From assembly GCA_900548735.1 (NCBI GenBank), contig URMC01000011.1, positions 1 to 31,211 on the forward strand: a DNA stretch of 31,211 nucleotides. Reading direction: 5' to 3'. Positions 30,895 to 31,211 of the stretch are shown in pieces. This DNA comes from an uncultured Eubacteriales bacterium (GTDB taxonomy: Bacteria; Bacillota; Clostridia; Oscillospirales; CAG-272). Position numbers and translations under genes: made by a program. The notes under the pieces are model-generated. The model was not told where the DNA came from and did not search any database. It saw nothing but the letters and a program-made list of their open reading frames with translations. How positions within the stretch are numbered: position 1 is the stretch's first letter; every line of letters starts with the position of its first letter.

Positions 30895-31211
30895 ATGATT
30901 AAAACTGTTGCTGAGCTGAACGCTTCCAAAGAAGCGCATCTTGCCGACGTAGCTCTGCGCGAGGGGCTGGACAAAACCACGGGGAAGATCCGCAAGCACG
31001 TGCTGATCTGCGGCGGTACCGGATGTACATCGTCCCACAGCAAGCAGATCGTTGAGGCTCTTCACCGCGAGATCAGGGCAAACGGGATCGAAAACGACGT
31101 AAAGGTCGTCACCACCGGATGTTTCGGTCTCTGCGCTCTCGGACCTATCATGATAGTTTATCCCGAGGGATGCTTCTATTCGATGGTCAATGTCGATGAC
31201 ATTCCCGAGAT
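30895..31211 (+). CDS. hndC: NuoF-like subunit, N-terminal part (3' truncated by window)
   Basis: The first 105 codons of an open frame continuing past the window end. The N-terminal thioredoxin-like [2Fe-2S] domain is visible with Cys39, Cys44 (CGGTGC), Cys76 and Cys80 (CFGLC), followed by LGPIMIVYPEGCFYSMV, a common segment of HndC/HydB proteins. The missing remainder should contain the NADH/FMN and [4Fe-4S] domains. This extra N-terminal domain separates hydrogenase-type HndC/HydB from plain NuoF. AGGATAGG precedes the ATG. Glycine codon use shifts here: 4 of 10 are GGA, against 1 of 16 in the gene before. Confidence 0.88.
   Translation, partial: MIKTVAELNASKEAHLADVALREGLDKTTGKIRKHVLICGGTGCTSSHSKQIVEALHREIRANGIENDVKVVTTGCFGLCALGPIMIVYPEGCFYSMVNVDDIPE

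Noticed and set aside
1..31211. CRISPR array, tRNA genes, insertion sequences or prophage genes
   Set aside because: No regularly spaced repeats, cloverleaf-like segments in the gene gaps, transposase motifs or phage proteins were seen on either strand.

Overview
The window reads as a stretch of a Firmicutes genome of class Clostridia, most likely an anaerobic, gut-type Oscillospirales/Ruminococcaceae-like bacterium. This is an inference from several signs: the rpoC-rpsL-rpsG-fusA-tuf order, near-consensus sigma-A promoters (TTGACA/TATAAT with 17-bp spacers), AGGAGG ribosome binding sites, FMN and SAM-I riboswitches, an htpG/TSCPD pair, an S1-repeat protein of clostridial type, and the start of an NuoE/NuoF-like hydrogenase or NADH-oxidoreductase operon. 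The DNA is moderately GC-rich with a strong G/C third-position bias, which produces many long antisense shadow frames. No tRNA, rRNA, insertion sequence, prophage, CRISPR array or integration signature was seen; the region looks like core chromosome.

Layout. Positions 1-7370 (+) hold the end of rpoC, then rpsL, rpsG, fusA and tuf, the transcription/translation core. Positions 7383-8253 are an FMN riboswitch with its own terminator controlling the riboflavin transporter subunit ribU, followed by a small-multidrug-export family membrane protein (8310-8813). Positions 8997-10359 are a SAM-I riboswitch controlling metK. From 10448 to 13752 (+) lie a small membrane protein, recD2 and a ComF-family phosphoribosyltransferase-like gene. 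A divergent MreB-like gene with its own promoter follows, then pepD and a DUF1003 protein, closed by a bidirectional terminator at 16825-16856.

Positions 16856-23960 are a five-gene minus-strand block, read from 23960 downward: two tandem AI-2E-family permeases (the second with an extra C-terminal membrane domain), htpG, a small TSCPD protein and a secreted endonuclease/exonuclease/phosphatase-fold lipoprotein. Divergent from it (+) are ispE and pyk, overlapping by 4 bases. An S1-repeat protein lies on the minus strand (26480-27436). Then (+) come rplM-rpsI, a metallo-beta-lactamase-fold hydrolase, a PAP2-like membrane protein, and an NuoE-like subunit with the start of an NuoF-like subunit cut by the window end.

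The window joins translation machinery, cofactor and vitamin supply (FMN, SAM, isoprenoid), glycolysis (pyk), stress and repair (htpG, recD2) and redox metabolism. I found no clear undescribed multi-gene system. The points most worth a second look are the MreB-like protein with altered nucleotide-site residues, the tandem AI-2E pair with a domain fusion, a hairpin that encloses a ribosome binding site after metK, and a palindrome inside the rplM promoter spacer.
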